64,000 nt of DNA from Pseudooceanicola sediminis. Lineage in GTDB: Bacteria > Pseudomonadota > Alphaproteobacteria > Rhodobacterales > Rhodobacteraceae. The stretch is from assembly GCF_003575965.1 (NCBI RefSeq), contig NZ_QWJJ01000019.1, forward strand, positions 1 through 64,000, written 5' to 3'. How positions within the stretch are numbered: the first letter of the stretch is position 1; each line of letters opens with the position of its first letter. The position numbers and the translations under genes are program-made. Under the pieces are notes generated by a model. It made no database searches and had not been told where the DNA came from. It worked only from the letters and a program-made list of their open reading frames with translations. Below, one piece after another: positions 50,804 through 58,754 of this stretch.

Positions 50804-51831
50804 GCCGCCGCCTCCTCGGGGGGCGCTGTCACGCCAAGCGCGCAGCAAGCGTGTTCGGGTTGCGGGGCCGCCGCTGCGCTGCTCTCTACCGGTGAGGTTG
50901 GTGCTTGCTGCAATATGCCCTGGCGAAACATCAGCGCCGCCACCGCCAGCGAGGCCATCCGCGCCGGGGCCGAATCGGCACGCGAGGTCAGAACGACGGG
51001 GGCCGACAGACCCACAACAACGCCCGCAGCGACCGCTCCAGCAAGATATTCCAGCGCCTTGGCGAGGATGTTGCCAGACACAAGATCGGGGACCAGCAGG
51101 ATATCCGCCCGACCCGCCACATCCGACAGGATGCCTTTCACATTGGCGGCGCTTTTGGAGATAGCGTTGTCAAACGCCAGCGGCCCGTCGATCTGCGCGC
51201 CGGTAATCTGACCGCGCCGCGCCATCAGCGTCAAACAAGCAGCGTCGAGGGTCGAGGGAATGCCGCCCGTCACCGTCTCTACCGCCGACAGGACCGCAAC
51301 GCGCGGCTCGGCCGCGCCGAGCGTGTGAAACAGATCAACGGCATTCTGACAAATCTCACCTTTCGCCGCGAGATCGGGCGCGATGTTGATGGCCGCATCG
51401 GTGATGCCGATCAACCGGTCATGTCCAGGAATGTCGACCAGAAAGGTGTGGCTGCACCGTCGCCCCGCGAGGCGCAGGCCGGCGGCACTGTCCAGAACGG
51501 CGCGCATCAGGATATCGGTATGAACATTGCCTTTCATGACGAGATCGGCGTCGCCGCTGTGCACCATCAGAACCGCAATGGCTGCGGCTTCGGCATCGGA
51601 TCCCGCCTCGATGATCCAGTCGGAATGCGGGGTCCAATCCATTGCCGTGCAAATCCGCAGCGTCGCCGCCCGGTCGCCGATCAGTCGCGGTTCGGCGAGA
51701 CCTGCAAGGGCGGCATCGCGCAGGGTTTCCAGAACCACCGGCTGCGCGGCATCGACCACGGCGACTCGCACCGCGCCCTGGCCGCTGGCTCTGTCGATCA
51801 GATGTTGCAGGCTTTCCGGCTGTGCACTCAT
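50800..51831 (-). CDS. pta: Phosphate acetyl/butyryltransferase family protein
   Basis: A 343-residue phosphotransacetylase of the short PTA/PTB type. Family segments include DADLVMKGNVHTDILMRAVL, IGITDAAINIAPDL, GPLAFDNAISKSAANVKGI and ILLVPDLVSGNILAKALEYL. It interconverts acetyl phosphate and acetyl-CoA. The last ~40 residues are Ala/Pro-rich with a CC pair and may be disordered. It starts 3 bases after ack and overlaps fabI. With the phosphoketolase-like enzyme it would connect acetyl-P to CoA metabolism. Confidence 0.9.
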   Translation of the reverse strand: MSAQPESLQHLIDRASGQGAVRVAVVDAAQPVVLETLRDAALAGLAEPRLIGDRAATLRICTAMDWTPHSDWIIEAGSDAEAAAIAVLMVHSGDADLVMKGNVHTDILMRAVLDSAAGLRLAGRRCSHTFLVDIPGHDRLIGITDAAINIAPDLAAKGEICQNAVDLFHTLGAAEPRVAVLSAVETVTGGIPSTLDAACLTLMARRGQITGAQIDGPLAFDNAISKSAANVKGILSDVAGRADILLVPDLVSGNILAKALEYLAGAVAAGVVVGLSAPVVLTSRADSAPARMASLAVAALMFRQGILQQAPTSPVESSAAAAPQPEHACCALGVTAPPEEAAA

Positions 51832-51834
51832 GTC

Positions 51835-53043
51835 CTAGCCCTCGGTTCCGGTTCGTTTGAACGCGCGATGGGTGGAGAGTTGCGCGGCGACATGCCGGGC
51901 AATCATCTTTTCTTCGTCCGTCGCGCGGACCTCGACGATGGCCCGCGCTCCCGGCTTTGAGATCACGGTGTGGCCGGACTTGTTGGCACCGTGTTCCACG
52001 TCGATCCCCAGATAGCCAAGCCCGGAACAGATGCGCCCGCGTATCTCGGCCGAATTCTCACCGATGCCGCCGGTAAACACGACACGGGTCACGCCGCCGA
52101 GTGCACCGGTCAGACGCGCAAGGTGCAGCCGGGCCTGATAGCAGAAATAGTCGACCGCCAACTGCGCTTGCGGCACGGAGCTTTCCAGAAGATCGCGCAT
52201 GTTCCGGCTGCAACCGGAAATCCCCAGAAGCCCGCTCTGGGTGTAGAGCAGGGTTGCGACCTCGTCGGCACCCAGGCCCCTTTCCTGCATCAGGAAGAGA
52301 ACGATACCCGGATCCAGATCACCACTGCGCGTGCCCATGGGCAGGCCGGCGATTGTGGAGAAACCCATGCTGGTTTCTACCGGTTTCCCGTCCCGGATCG
52401 CGACCATCGACGCACCGTTGCCCAGATGGGCGATGACGATGCGTTCGGCACCGATTTCGACGCCGTCGCGGTGAAGTGCGTCCATGATGTATTCGTAGGA
52501 GAGGCCGTGAAAGCCATAGCGCCGGATGCCCTTTTCAGCCCAGGCGCGGGGCAGCGCGGTCATGCGAGCCAGAGGGGGCAGATCGTGATGAAACGCGGTG
52601 TCGAAACAGGCCACCTGCGGCAGGTCCGGCCGGGTGGCCAGAACCGCGTCGATTCCGGCCAGATTGGGCGGGATGTGCAGCGGCGCAAGCGCCTTCAGTC
52701 GGCGCAAACGCGCGACAATGGCGGGTGTGACGCGCTTAGGGCAGTCGCAGTCCGGTCCGCCATGCACGACGCGGTGGCCGACGGCCACCAGGTCCAGTGC
52801 GCCAGGCAGGCCGGCGACAGCACGGAGCAGCCGGCTTAGCGCTGCGTCATGGCTGACGAATTGACCCGGTTCGTCGATCACCACGGTCCGGCGCGCATCG
52901 CTAAGCTGGAAATGCGCATTGGGAAGCCCGATCCGGTCGATCGCCCCCGACCACAACCGCCTGGGCTGGCCGGACGCGGTGAACAGGGCGAATTTCAGCG
53001 AGGAAGACCCCGAATTGAGGGTCAGAATGACCTGTTCAGGCAT
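51835..53043 (-). CDS. ackA: Acetate/propionate kinase
   Basis: A 402-residue acetate kinase. The N-terminus VILTLNSGSSSLKFALF is the ATPase-fold signature, followed by HRVVHGG, CFDTAFHHDLP, RRYGFHGLSYEYI, IAHLGNGASMVAI and VFTGGIGENSAEIR. ATG 53043 lies within the small DUF2933 gene's end (8-base overlap). It makes ATP from acetyl phosphate. Placement next to pta, and the phosphoketolase-like enzyme in the sister operon, supports substrate-level phosphorylation as the module's output. Confidence 0.94.
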   Translation of the reverse strand: MPEQVILTLNSGSSSLKFALFTASGQPRRLWSGAIDRIGLPNAHFQLSDARRTVVIDEPGQFVSHDAALSRLLRAVAGLPGALDLVAVGHRVVHGGPDCDCPKRVTPAIVARLRRLKALAPLHIPPNLAGIDAVLATRPDLPQVACFDTAFHHDLPPLARMTALPRAWAEKGIRRYGFHGLSYEYIMDALHRDGVEIGAERIVIAHLGNGASMVAIRDGKPVETSMGFSTIAGLPMGTRSGDLDPGIVLFLMQERGLGADEVATLLYTQSGLLGISGCSRNMRDLLESSVPQAQLAVDYFCYQARLHLARLTGALGGVTRVVFTGGIGENSAEIRGRICSGLGYLGIDVEHGANKSGHTVISKPGARAIVEVRATDEEKMIARHVAAQLSTHRAFKRTGTEG

Positions 53044-53218
53044 CGGTGTGGCCCTTTGACGGCTGGTTGTTCTTTGGACTGGCCAGTCCGTCCCTTTTCG
53101 TGGCGTGATCACTGGTGTGATTCTGTCCGCCCTTCTTGCCGTGGCTGTGTCCAAAAAGGTGCATGGCAACCATTCCGCCGCCCAGAAGCAGCAGCCAGTT
53201 TTCTGCTATCCATTGCAT
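53036..53218 (-). CDS. Short DUF2933-like membrane peptide
   Basis: A 60-residue peptide with one membrane helix (AENWLLLLGGGMVAMHLFGHSH) and a long hydrophilic His/Lys tail. The NWLL...MHxFxH pattern matches the DUF2933 protein at 32884-33147. It lies between DUF3141 and ackA, and its stop overlaps the ackA start. It may anchor or supply a metal to the operon's enzymes. The role is inferred only. Confidence 0.65.
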   Translation of the reverse strand: MQWIAENWLLLLGGGMVAMHLFGHSHGKKGGQNHTSDHATKRDGLASPKNNQPSKGHTDA

Positions 53219-53236
53219 TTGTCGTCTCCTCTCCGG

Positions 53237-54991
53237 TCACACCGGCAAATGGGCGTCGTTCTCGGGGTCGGATGTATCGCCGCCGTAGAGCGTTCTGAAC
53301 GCGCGCTCGGAACTGGCGTCCCGGGCAATGCGGGCGCGCTCGATGGCATCGCCGATGGCCGCGATGGCCGCCCTCTCACGCCCGATCATCGGATCGTCCG
53401 AACCGAGCGGTTCGCGTGTTGCGGCGATAGCGTCTGCCGTCTGCCGGACCAGACGCATCCAGGGATTGAACCGTTCGGAAAACACAAGGCGGCTGGTGCG
53501 CATCGGATGCATCCATTTCAGCATCTCGGCACTGGCTGGGGTCGTCATCAGCCGCACCCAGGGACTCACGAATGTGGCATAGAATGCCTCGTTGATTTCC
53601 GAAACGCGCTCGACAGTCTCGAAGGTCTTCTCAGGAACATGCGGATCAAGGTCGCTCACCTTGCGCGGCTCGAACCGCACCTTGTACTCCGGCGCGTGGC
53701 AATCAGGATCGCCCGATGGGTTGTCGATCTTCATCTCGTAGAGACCGGGTTTGAGCTTTTCGATCTTGCCCAGGCTTTCCAAAATGGCGCGATGCTCAAG
53801 GCGCGCCACCGACGCCGAAACGAAGATGCCGAGGTGCCCGACATGATCATTGGTCATGTAGACGATCCGCTGCTCCGCTGCCTTGAGATCCGCTGTGTCC
53901 TTGTAGACCGCCGGGATCCACCCCAGGGCCTGCGCGGGCGGCGTGATATTGTCGCCGTAGGAGGCGAAAACGATCATCGGGCTCTTGATCTTGCGCAGAT
54001 CGGCCACACAGTGGTCTCCGATCGGCATCTCGCCGCTTTCCAGCTTGTTTCCGATGAACAGGTTCCGGGTGATTTCCATGATTTCCGCGCCGCTGAGGGT
54101 ATAGAATCCGTTCCACCACCGCTCGAACTCCAGAAAGCGGTCGCGTTCGGTATCCACGTTGGTCAGCAGGTTGGCGTATTTCTCCCAGATCGCCTTTTCA
54201 GGTTTCAGGGTTTCGAAATTCTGCGCCAGCCAGGCACCGTCAAAGCGTCCGTCGCCCAGATCGGCCGTCAAGTGCGCCAGCCAGGCACCGCCCAGCAAGC
54301 CGCCGGTGACCCGCATCGGGTTCACGCCTTCCTCTCCGGCCCAGTAGGACAGCGGCGAGCCGTTCAGCACGACCGGCCCGGCCAGTCCTTCGCAATGCGC
54401 CGCGAGCAGCGTGACCGCCCAACCGGCCTGACAATTGCCATAGAGGACCGGGGCGCCGCCATCGTGGCGCCATGCGACCTCTTCGACGAAGCGACGCAAC
54501 GCGAGCAGCACATCCTCAAGCGTCTGGTCGGGGGCGGGTTCGGGGAAGAAGATGACGAAATAGACCGGGTGCCCCTCGGCCATGGCCATGCCGACCTCGC
54601 TATCGCGCTTGAACCCGCCGATGCCGGGACCGTGTCCTGCACGGGGGTCCACCACGATGACAGGCGGTTTATTGGCATCGACGCAATCGTCCCAGCAATT
54701 TCCATCGACTTCAGTGATCTTGAGCAATGCATAATTGGCCGGGCGCTCAAACTGGCGCGCATCCAGGAGCGTTTCGTACTTGAAATTCAGCAGCGGCGGC
54801 ATCCCCGCGCGGTCGTGCGCGATCATGTTGTCAGCGCGTTCGCGCAGTGTATCCAGAAACAGCACCGTGCGTTCCCAGAGATCGCGGCCGTAGGCGACGG
54901 GATCGGAGGGCGGAACATTGTTGGCAACTGGATGGGTGGGAGCTTCCGTGTTCGCGGCGACGAGAGGCTCAATCGAGGTTACAGTGTTCAT
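53237..54991 (-). CDS. DUF3141 protein (PHA-synthase-like alpha/beta hydrolase)
   Basis: A 584-residue protein of the DUF3141 family. Its core is an alpha/beta-hydrolase with PPVIVVDPRAGHGPGIGGFK, a cysteine nucleophile elbow YGNCQAGWAV (GxCxG as in PhaC synthases), ASYGDNITPPAQALGWI (the aspartate loop) and NDHVGHLG (the histidine). The triad thus looks complete. ATG 54991 overlaps the DUF5676 stop by 4 bases. In this operon it could polymerise or hydrolyse hydroxyacyl-CoA as a carbon/electron sink. The substrate is unproven. Confidence 0.87.
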   Translation of the reverse strand: MNTVTSIEPLVAANTEAPTHPVANNVPPSDPVAYGRDLWERTVLFLDTLRERADNMIAHDRAGMPPLLNFKYETLLDARQFERPANYALLKITEVDGNCWDDCVDANKPPVIVVDPRAGHGPGIGGFKRDSEVGMAMAEGHPVYFVIFFPEPAPDQTLEDVLLALRRFVEEVAWRHDGGAPVLYGNCQAGWAVTLLAAHCEGLAGPVVLNGSPLSYWAGEEGVNPMRVTGGLLGGAWLAHLTADLGDGRFDGAWLAQNFETLKPEKAIWEKYANLLTNVDTERDRFLEFERWWNGFYTLSGAEIMEITRNLFIGNKLESGEMPIGDHCVADLRKIKSPMIVFASYGDNITPPAQALGWIPAVYKDTADLKAAEQRIVYMTNDHVGHLGIFVSASVARLEHRAILESLGKIEKLKPGLYEMKIDNPSGDPDCHAPEYKVRFEPRKVSDLDPHVPEKTFETVERVSEINEAFYATFVSPWVRLMTTPASAEMLKWMHPMRTSRLVFSERFNPWMRLVRQTADAIAATREPLGSDDPMIGRERAAIAAIGDAIERARIARDASSERAFRTLYGGDTSDPENDAHLPV

Positions 54992-55257
54992 GCCGGGGCA
55001 CTCCGTGCGAAAAAGTTCCATGCGGGGACAAAGATCACGGCGACGTACCAGCCGTAGGCAAAGCTTTCGATGAGACCGAGAAGGGCGCTTGACCAACTGA
55101 TCCAGCTCACACCGGGCAGCAATGGCAGCCACGCCTGATACATGGTGGCTCCGAGAAACAGCAGTCCGAACAGAACGCAGAGCGCGAAGCTCACCGCCAA
55201 CAGGACGCCAAGCGCCATGGCAACAGGATAGATGCGGATAGGTCTTGTTTCTGACAT
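54988..55257 (-). CDS. DUF5676 small membrane protein, second copy
   Basis: An 89-residue protein with two to three membrane helices (VAMALGVLLAVSFALCVLFGLLFLG and WSSALLGLIESFAYGWYVAVIFVPAWNFF). LLPGVSWISW and LIESFAYGWYV match the first DUF5676 at 42010-42324. Both copies head metabolic operons. The start at 55257 is 72 bases downstream of a clear ECF-type promoter. It overlaps DUF3141 by 4 bases. Confidence 0.85.
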   Translation of the reverse strand: MSETRPIRIYPVAMALGVLLAVSFALCVLFGLLFLGATMYQAWLPLLPGVSWISWSSALLGLIESFAYGWYVAVIFVPAWNFFARSAPA

Positions 55258-55328
55258 GCAGATTACTCCTGAGATCGCAATGTCGCGCAAGCACGACAGG
55301 CCCCGCGTTTCCACGGGTTCGATATCAA

Positions 55329-55354
55329 GACGTCGCCAGTGGGCATCCGTTACA
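55329..55354 (-). promoter_or_regulatory. ECF-type promoter for the DUF5676-DUF3141-ack-pta-fabI operon
   Basis: On the minus strand TGTAACG (RC of 55348-55354), 14 bases, then ACGTC (RC of 55329-55333), followed by TTGATATCGAACCCG. The downstream TGATATCGAA is almost identical to that of the cfa promoter at 58024-58049. The site is 72 bases from the DUF5676 start. Confidence 0.78.
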
Positions 55355-55428
55355 GGATCAGTACAAGAAACTGTTGACGGAACTGTCGATGCAGACCATT
55401 TTCGGCTGCCTGAGAACAAGGTGTGCAG

Positions 55429-56583
55429 TTATTGGCCTTGCCTTGCGCGCGCCAGAACCAAGAGACCCGCAATTGCCGAGAGGCTGGACCCGGCCAGGAT
55501 TGACAGCCGCGCGCTAGCGGCCAGCGCCGGCGCCTCGAACGCAAGCGCAGTGACGAACAGTCCCATTGTGAACCCGACGCCTGCGAGCAGAGCGGCCCCA
55601 TAGATGTGCCTGAAGCTTACTTTTGGCGGCAGTACGCCGATATTCAGTCTGACGGCTACCCAGGTTGCGCCGAGCACGCCTATCTGCTTGCCTAGGAACA
55701 GGCCAAGAAAGACGCCAAGCGACACGCCACCCGTTACGTTCCGAAGTGTCTCTGCCTCGACCGACACACCGGCGTTGAAGAAGCCGAATGCCGGCACGAT
55801 CAGCAGACCTGCCCAAGGATGCAACAACCGCTTTGTGATGCGCAGGGGGGAATGTCTATGGCTGCCTTTTGCGCCTTTGGGGATCACCGCTGCGATAAGG
55901 ACCCCAGCAAGGGCGGCTTCGAGGCCGGATTGGAACAGGGCTAACCAAAGCAATACGCTCAGGACAGTCAGCGGCAGCGGACGAGCCAGTTCAAGCCGGT
56001 TCAGGCAGATCATGACCCCGAATGTGCCAATGGCCAGGATCATCGGGAAGAACTGGATTTCCTCACTGTAGAAGACGGCGATGATCGCGACCGCCCCGAG
56101 GTCGTCGAAGATCGCCAGTGCCATCAGGAATGCCCTGAGTCCGACGGGGACGCGATGCCCGAGCAAGGACAGCAACGCCAGGGCAAGGGCAATGTCGGTG
56201 GCCATGGGGATCGCCCAACCACGCAGCGCTTCGCCATCGGGTGCCGCAAGCGCGACGTAGATCAGTGCCGGAACGGCCATGCCGCCAAAAGCGGCAATCG
56301 CGGGCACCGCGGCCCGCTGAAGGCTCGACAGATGCCCCTCGAGAAGCTCATGCTTGATTTCGACCCCGACAAGAACGAAGAAAATCGTCATCAGGCCCTG
56401 GTTGATCCAGACGATCAGCGGTTCCCTCATCTGGAAAGGCAGAAGGCCAACCCGGATCGGCGCATGGTGAATCGCCGCGTACAAATCCGCCAACGGAGAA
56501 TTTGCCGCGATCAAAGCAGAAATGATGGCGCTCAGGATAAGGACTCCCGAAATCCTGTCTTGGATCAGCGGCTTAATGGTCAC
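55429..56583 (-). CDS. nhaA: Na+/H+ antiporter NhaA
   Basis: A 384-residue NhaA antiporter with about twelve helices. The family motifs are FFVLVGVEIKHELLEG, the substrate-site ATDIALALALLSLLG, and the essential double aspartate in IFDDLGAVAII. It lies 108 bases downstream of cfa on the same strand and may be read through from the cfa promoter. It would control pH and sodium under energy stress. The C-terminus (VLARARQGQ) is intact. Confidence 0.93.
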   Translation of the reverse strand: MTIKPLIQDRISGVLILSAIISALIAANSPLADLYAAIHHAPIRVGLLPFQMREPLIVWINQGLMTIFFVLVGVEIKHELLEGHLSSLQRAAVPAIAAFGGMAVPALIYVALAAPDGEALRGWAIPMATDIALALALLSLLGHRVPVGLRAFLMALAIFDDLGAVAIIAVFYSEEIQFFPMILAIGTFGVMICLNRLELARPLPLTVLSVLLWLALFQSGLEAALAGVLIAAVIPKGAKGSHRHSPLRITKRLLHPWAGLLIVPAFGFFNAGVSVEAETLRNVTGGVSLGVFLGLFLGKQIGVLGATWVAVRLNIGVLPPKVSFRHIYGAALLAGVGFTMGLFVTALAFEAPALAASARLSILAGSSLSAIAGLLVLARARQGQ

Positions 56584-56691
56584 TTCGTATGCAATCTGTC
56601 CGTGAATGTTTCGAACGGCGTCCGTTGCAACATCTCGTGAACCAAAATGCAGCTTTGGCCAAAGGTCGCCAGTGTCGGCCGTTTCTGCTTG

Positions 56692-57987
56692 TCACAGTCG
56701 GCCTTCAGCTTTGGCGATGTAGTCGCGGGTCAATGGGACCGTGGTCTGGCGCTTCGCCAACTGGAACTGGAACACCACCAAACCGGTATGGCGGAACGCG
56801 GCTTCGCAGACCGCAAGATAGAACTCCCACATCCGGCAGAACCTGTCGTCATGAAGCGCGGCGAGCCTCGCACGATTGGCCAGAAACCGGCGCCGCCAGG
56901 CGCGCAGGGTTTCGGCGTAGTGCAGGCGCAAAACCTCGACATCCGTGACAATCAGGCCGCTCTTTTCGATGGCCGGAAGCACTTCGGACATGGCCGGGAC
57001 GTAGCCGCCCGGAAATATGTACCTATTGATCCATGCCCCCGGCGCGCCGGGCGGACCGCTGGTGCCGATCGTATGAATCAGCGCGACCCCGTCGTCGCTC
57101 AACCGGCGTGCGACGCAGTCGAAATAGGTCTGGTAGTGCGGCGTACCGACATGCTCGAACATGCCGACCGACACGATCCGATCATATTTCCGATTTTCAT
57201 TCCGGTAATCCCGCAGAAGAAATCGCACCTTGTCCGCCAGGCCGGCGGTCAGGGTTTCCTTTTGCGCGAATTTCAACTGTTCTGCGGACAGCGTGAGACC
57301 CGCGACCGAAACGTCATGTTTGCGCGCCAGAAACCGGGCCAGCCCGCCCCAGCCCGAGCCGATATCGAGAACCTGTTGACCCGGCTGCAACAGCAGCTTG
57401 GCCGCAATGTGCCGTTTCTTTCGGAGCTGCGCCTGTTCCAGCGTATCGTCCGCCGCTGCGAAATAGGCGCAGGAATACTGCCGGTCCGCATCCAGAAACG
57501 AGGTATACAACTCATCCGTCAGATCGTAATGATGCGCCGCGTTGCGCGCGGCCCGTCCCTTTGGGTTGAACAAGGTAAACGGCCGGGTGTTTCGGCGGAT
57601 CGCCAGCCATATCCGGCGCACAGGCGAGCTCTTCGCATCGCCAAGGTTGCGCAGCACCAGCTCCAGAAATGTGTAGATGTCGCCGTCATCGATGCGAAGA
57701 CTGCCGTTCATATAGGCCTCTCCGACCGCCAGATCGGGGTGAAATGCAATCCGGCGCACGGTGCTTGGTCTGGTGATCGTGGCGGCAATTTGCGGGTTGC
57801 CCTTGCCGAACCGACGTACGGTTCCGTCGGGAAAGCTCAGCGTCAGCGAGCCGTTCTTGATCGACCGGTTCAGAAAGCGACTTACCAAGTGCGTCCAGAG
57901 ATTGAACCGACCCCGCATTGACATTGCCGGAGGTGCAGGATGAACCCTTGTCGCGGTGAGCCGCTCGATATCAGTGAAGTCGTTCAC
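56692..57987 (-). CDS. cfa: Cyclopropane-fatty-acyl-phospholipid synthase family protein
   Basis: A 431-residue SAM-dependent synthase that modifies unsaturated acyl chains of membrane lipids. SAM motif I is VLDIGSGWGGLARFLA; the family signature YSCAYF with DDTLEQAQLRK, VGMFEHVG and IHTIGT follow. It starts with GTG at 57987 behind AAGGAGG. An ECF-type promoter lies 37 bases upstream. Cyclopropanation would harden membranes against metal, acid or oxidative stress, consistent with the regulon. Confidence 0.92.
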   Translation of the reverse strand: MNDFTDIERLTATRVHPAPPAMSMRGRFNLWTHLVSRFLNRSIKNGSLTLSFPDGTVRRFGKGNPQIAATITRPSTVRRIAFHPDLAVGEAYMNGSLRIDDGDIYTFLELVLRNLGDAKSSPVRRIWLAIRRNTRPFTLFNPKGRAARNAAHHYDLTDELYTSFLDADRQYSCAYFAAADDTLEQAQLRKKRHIAAKLLLQPGQQVLDIGSGWGGLARFLARKHDVSVAGLTLSAEQLKFAQKETLTAGLADKVRFLLRDYRNENRKYDRIVSVGMFEHVGTPHYQTYFDCVARRLSDDGVALIHTIGTSGPPGAPGAWINRYIFPGGYVPAMSEVLPAIEKSGLIVTDVEVLRLHYAETLRAWRRRFLANRARLAALHDDRFCRMWEFYLAVCEAAFRHTGLVVFQFQLAKRQTTVPLTRDYIAKAEGRL

Positions 57988-58023
57988 GAATGGGCCTCCT
58001 TCGCTTAGCGGTTTCGATATCAG

Positions 58024-58049
58024 GACGTTGACCGTTGAAGATCGTTACA
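58024..58049 (-). promoter_or_regulatory. ECF-type promoter for cfa
   Basis: On the minus strand TGTAACG (RC of 58043-58049), 14 bases, then ACGTC (RC of 58024-58028), followed by CTGATATCGAAACCG. It lies 37 bases before the GTG start. Beyond the two boxes it shares TGATATCGAA with the promoter at 55329-55354. Confidence 0.78.
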
Positions 58050-58315
58050 CATTCGAGACAGCCGGTCCGGGCCGGCAATCGGCGCAACTTCATTCGCATG
58101 TGAGCGAGTCTGACCATCCCAAAGGCCGTCAGAGGGGCCTGCGGCCGCAGTCGAGGCCTTCGCTCAGAAACTCGGTGTCGCACTTGAAATGTGAATCCAG
58201 CATCTCCCGTATGGCCAATAGACTAGAAAGAATCCGGAACAGCTTTCCGTGCTGCGGAGTGACAGAGCGGAAGGGCCCGACCGTATAGTCAAAAATGTCG
58301 ACAGCATGAAGAACG

Positions 58316-58341
58316 TGTAACGGAACGCCGAGGCGGACGTC
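58316..58341 (+). promoter_or_regulatory. ECF-type promoter for the second mini-sigma gene
   Basis: TGTAACG (58316-58322), 14 bases, then ACGTC (58337-58341), 41 bases before the ATG at 58382. With the leftward cfa promoter it forms a divergent pair 267 bases apart. The ~390-base gap between cfa and this gene otherwise shows no gene. Confidence 0.75.
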
Positions 58342-58381
58342 AGTTCCATTGAATGCAGGATGCAAACAGGAGTTGTCCAGG

Positions 58382-58702
58382 ATGAGACAGAGCGCTTTCG
58401 ATTTCGTGACGCCGATAGACCGCGGCAGCCCGCCTTGTCGATGCAGCCATCTCGACGGGAGTTCAGCGGACGAGGCCGAACTCGTGCAGCTGTTCCGAGA
58501 CTTGGAGCAAACGCTTTTCAGAGTCATGGACCACAACCACGCCGACATTTTCGAACGTTGCGAGGTGCAGGGCCAGACGCTTTCCAGGATCGCCTGCGAA
58601 ACCGGATGCAGTCGGTCTGAGGCAACCCGCCGTCTCGCGCATGCGCGCCGCTGTATTTGCCATCTTGTGGTCTTGACACTCGCGCCGGCAAAATCCGAAT
58701 GA
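58382..58702 (+). CDS. Mini-sigma: ECF44-like region 4 without region 2, second copy
   Basis: A 106-residue protein with a CRC pair (C19, C21) and a region-4-like helix-turn-helix (HADIFERCEVQGQTLSRIACETGCSRSEATRRLAHARR), then CIC (C91, C93). The arrangement matches the mini-sigma at 46418, although identity is low. Extra cysteines (C60, C72, C76) lie in the helices. CAGGAG precedes ATG 58382. It is itself behind an ECF-type promoter, so feedback on the sigma factors is a natural hypothesis. Confidence 0.65.
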   Translation: MRQSAFDFVTPIDRGSPPCRCSHLDGSSADEAELVQLFRDLEQTLFRVMDHNHADIFERCEVQGQTLSRIACETGCSRSEATRRLAHARRCICHLVVLTLAPAKSE

Positions 58703-58754
58703 TGTCTGCCAAGAGCTTGCAGGCGTTGGCTCATGTTGCAGAATTCGTTTTCAC

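Noticed and set aside
53105-55057. A 650-codon open frame on the + strand opposite DUF3141
   Set aside because: It is the GC-rich shadow of a clearly coding minus-strand gene with intact alpha/beta-hydrolase motifs; its protein has no domain and no ribosome site.
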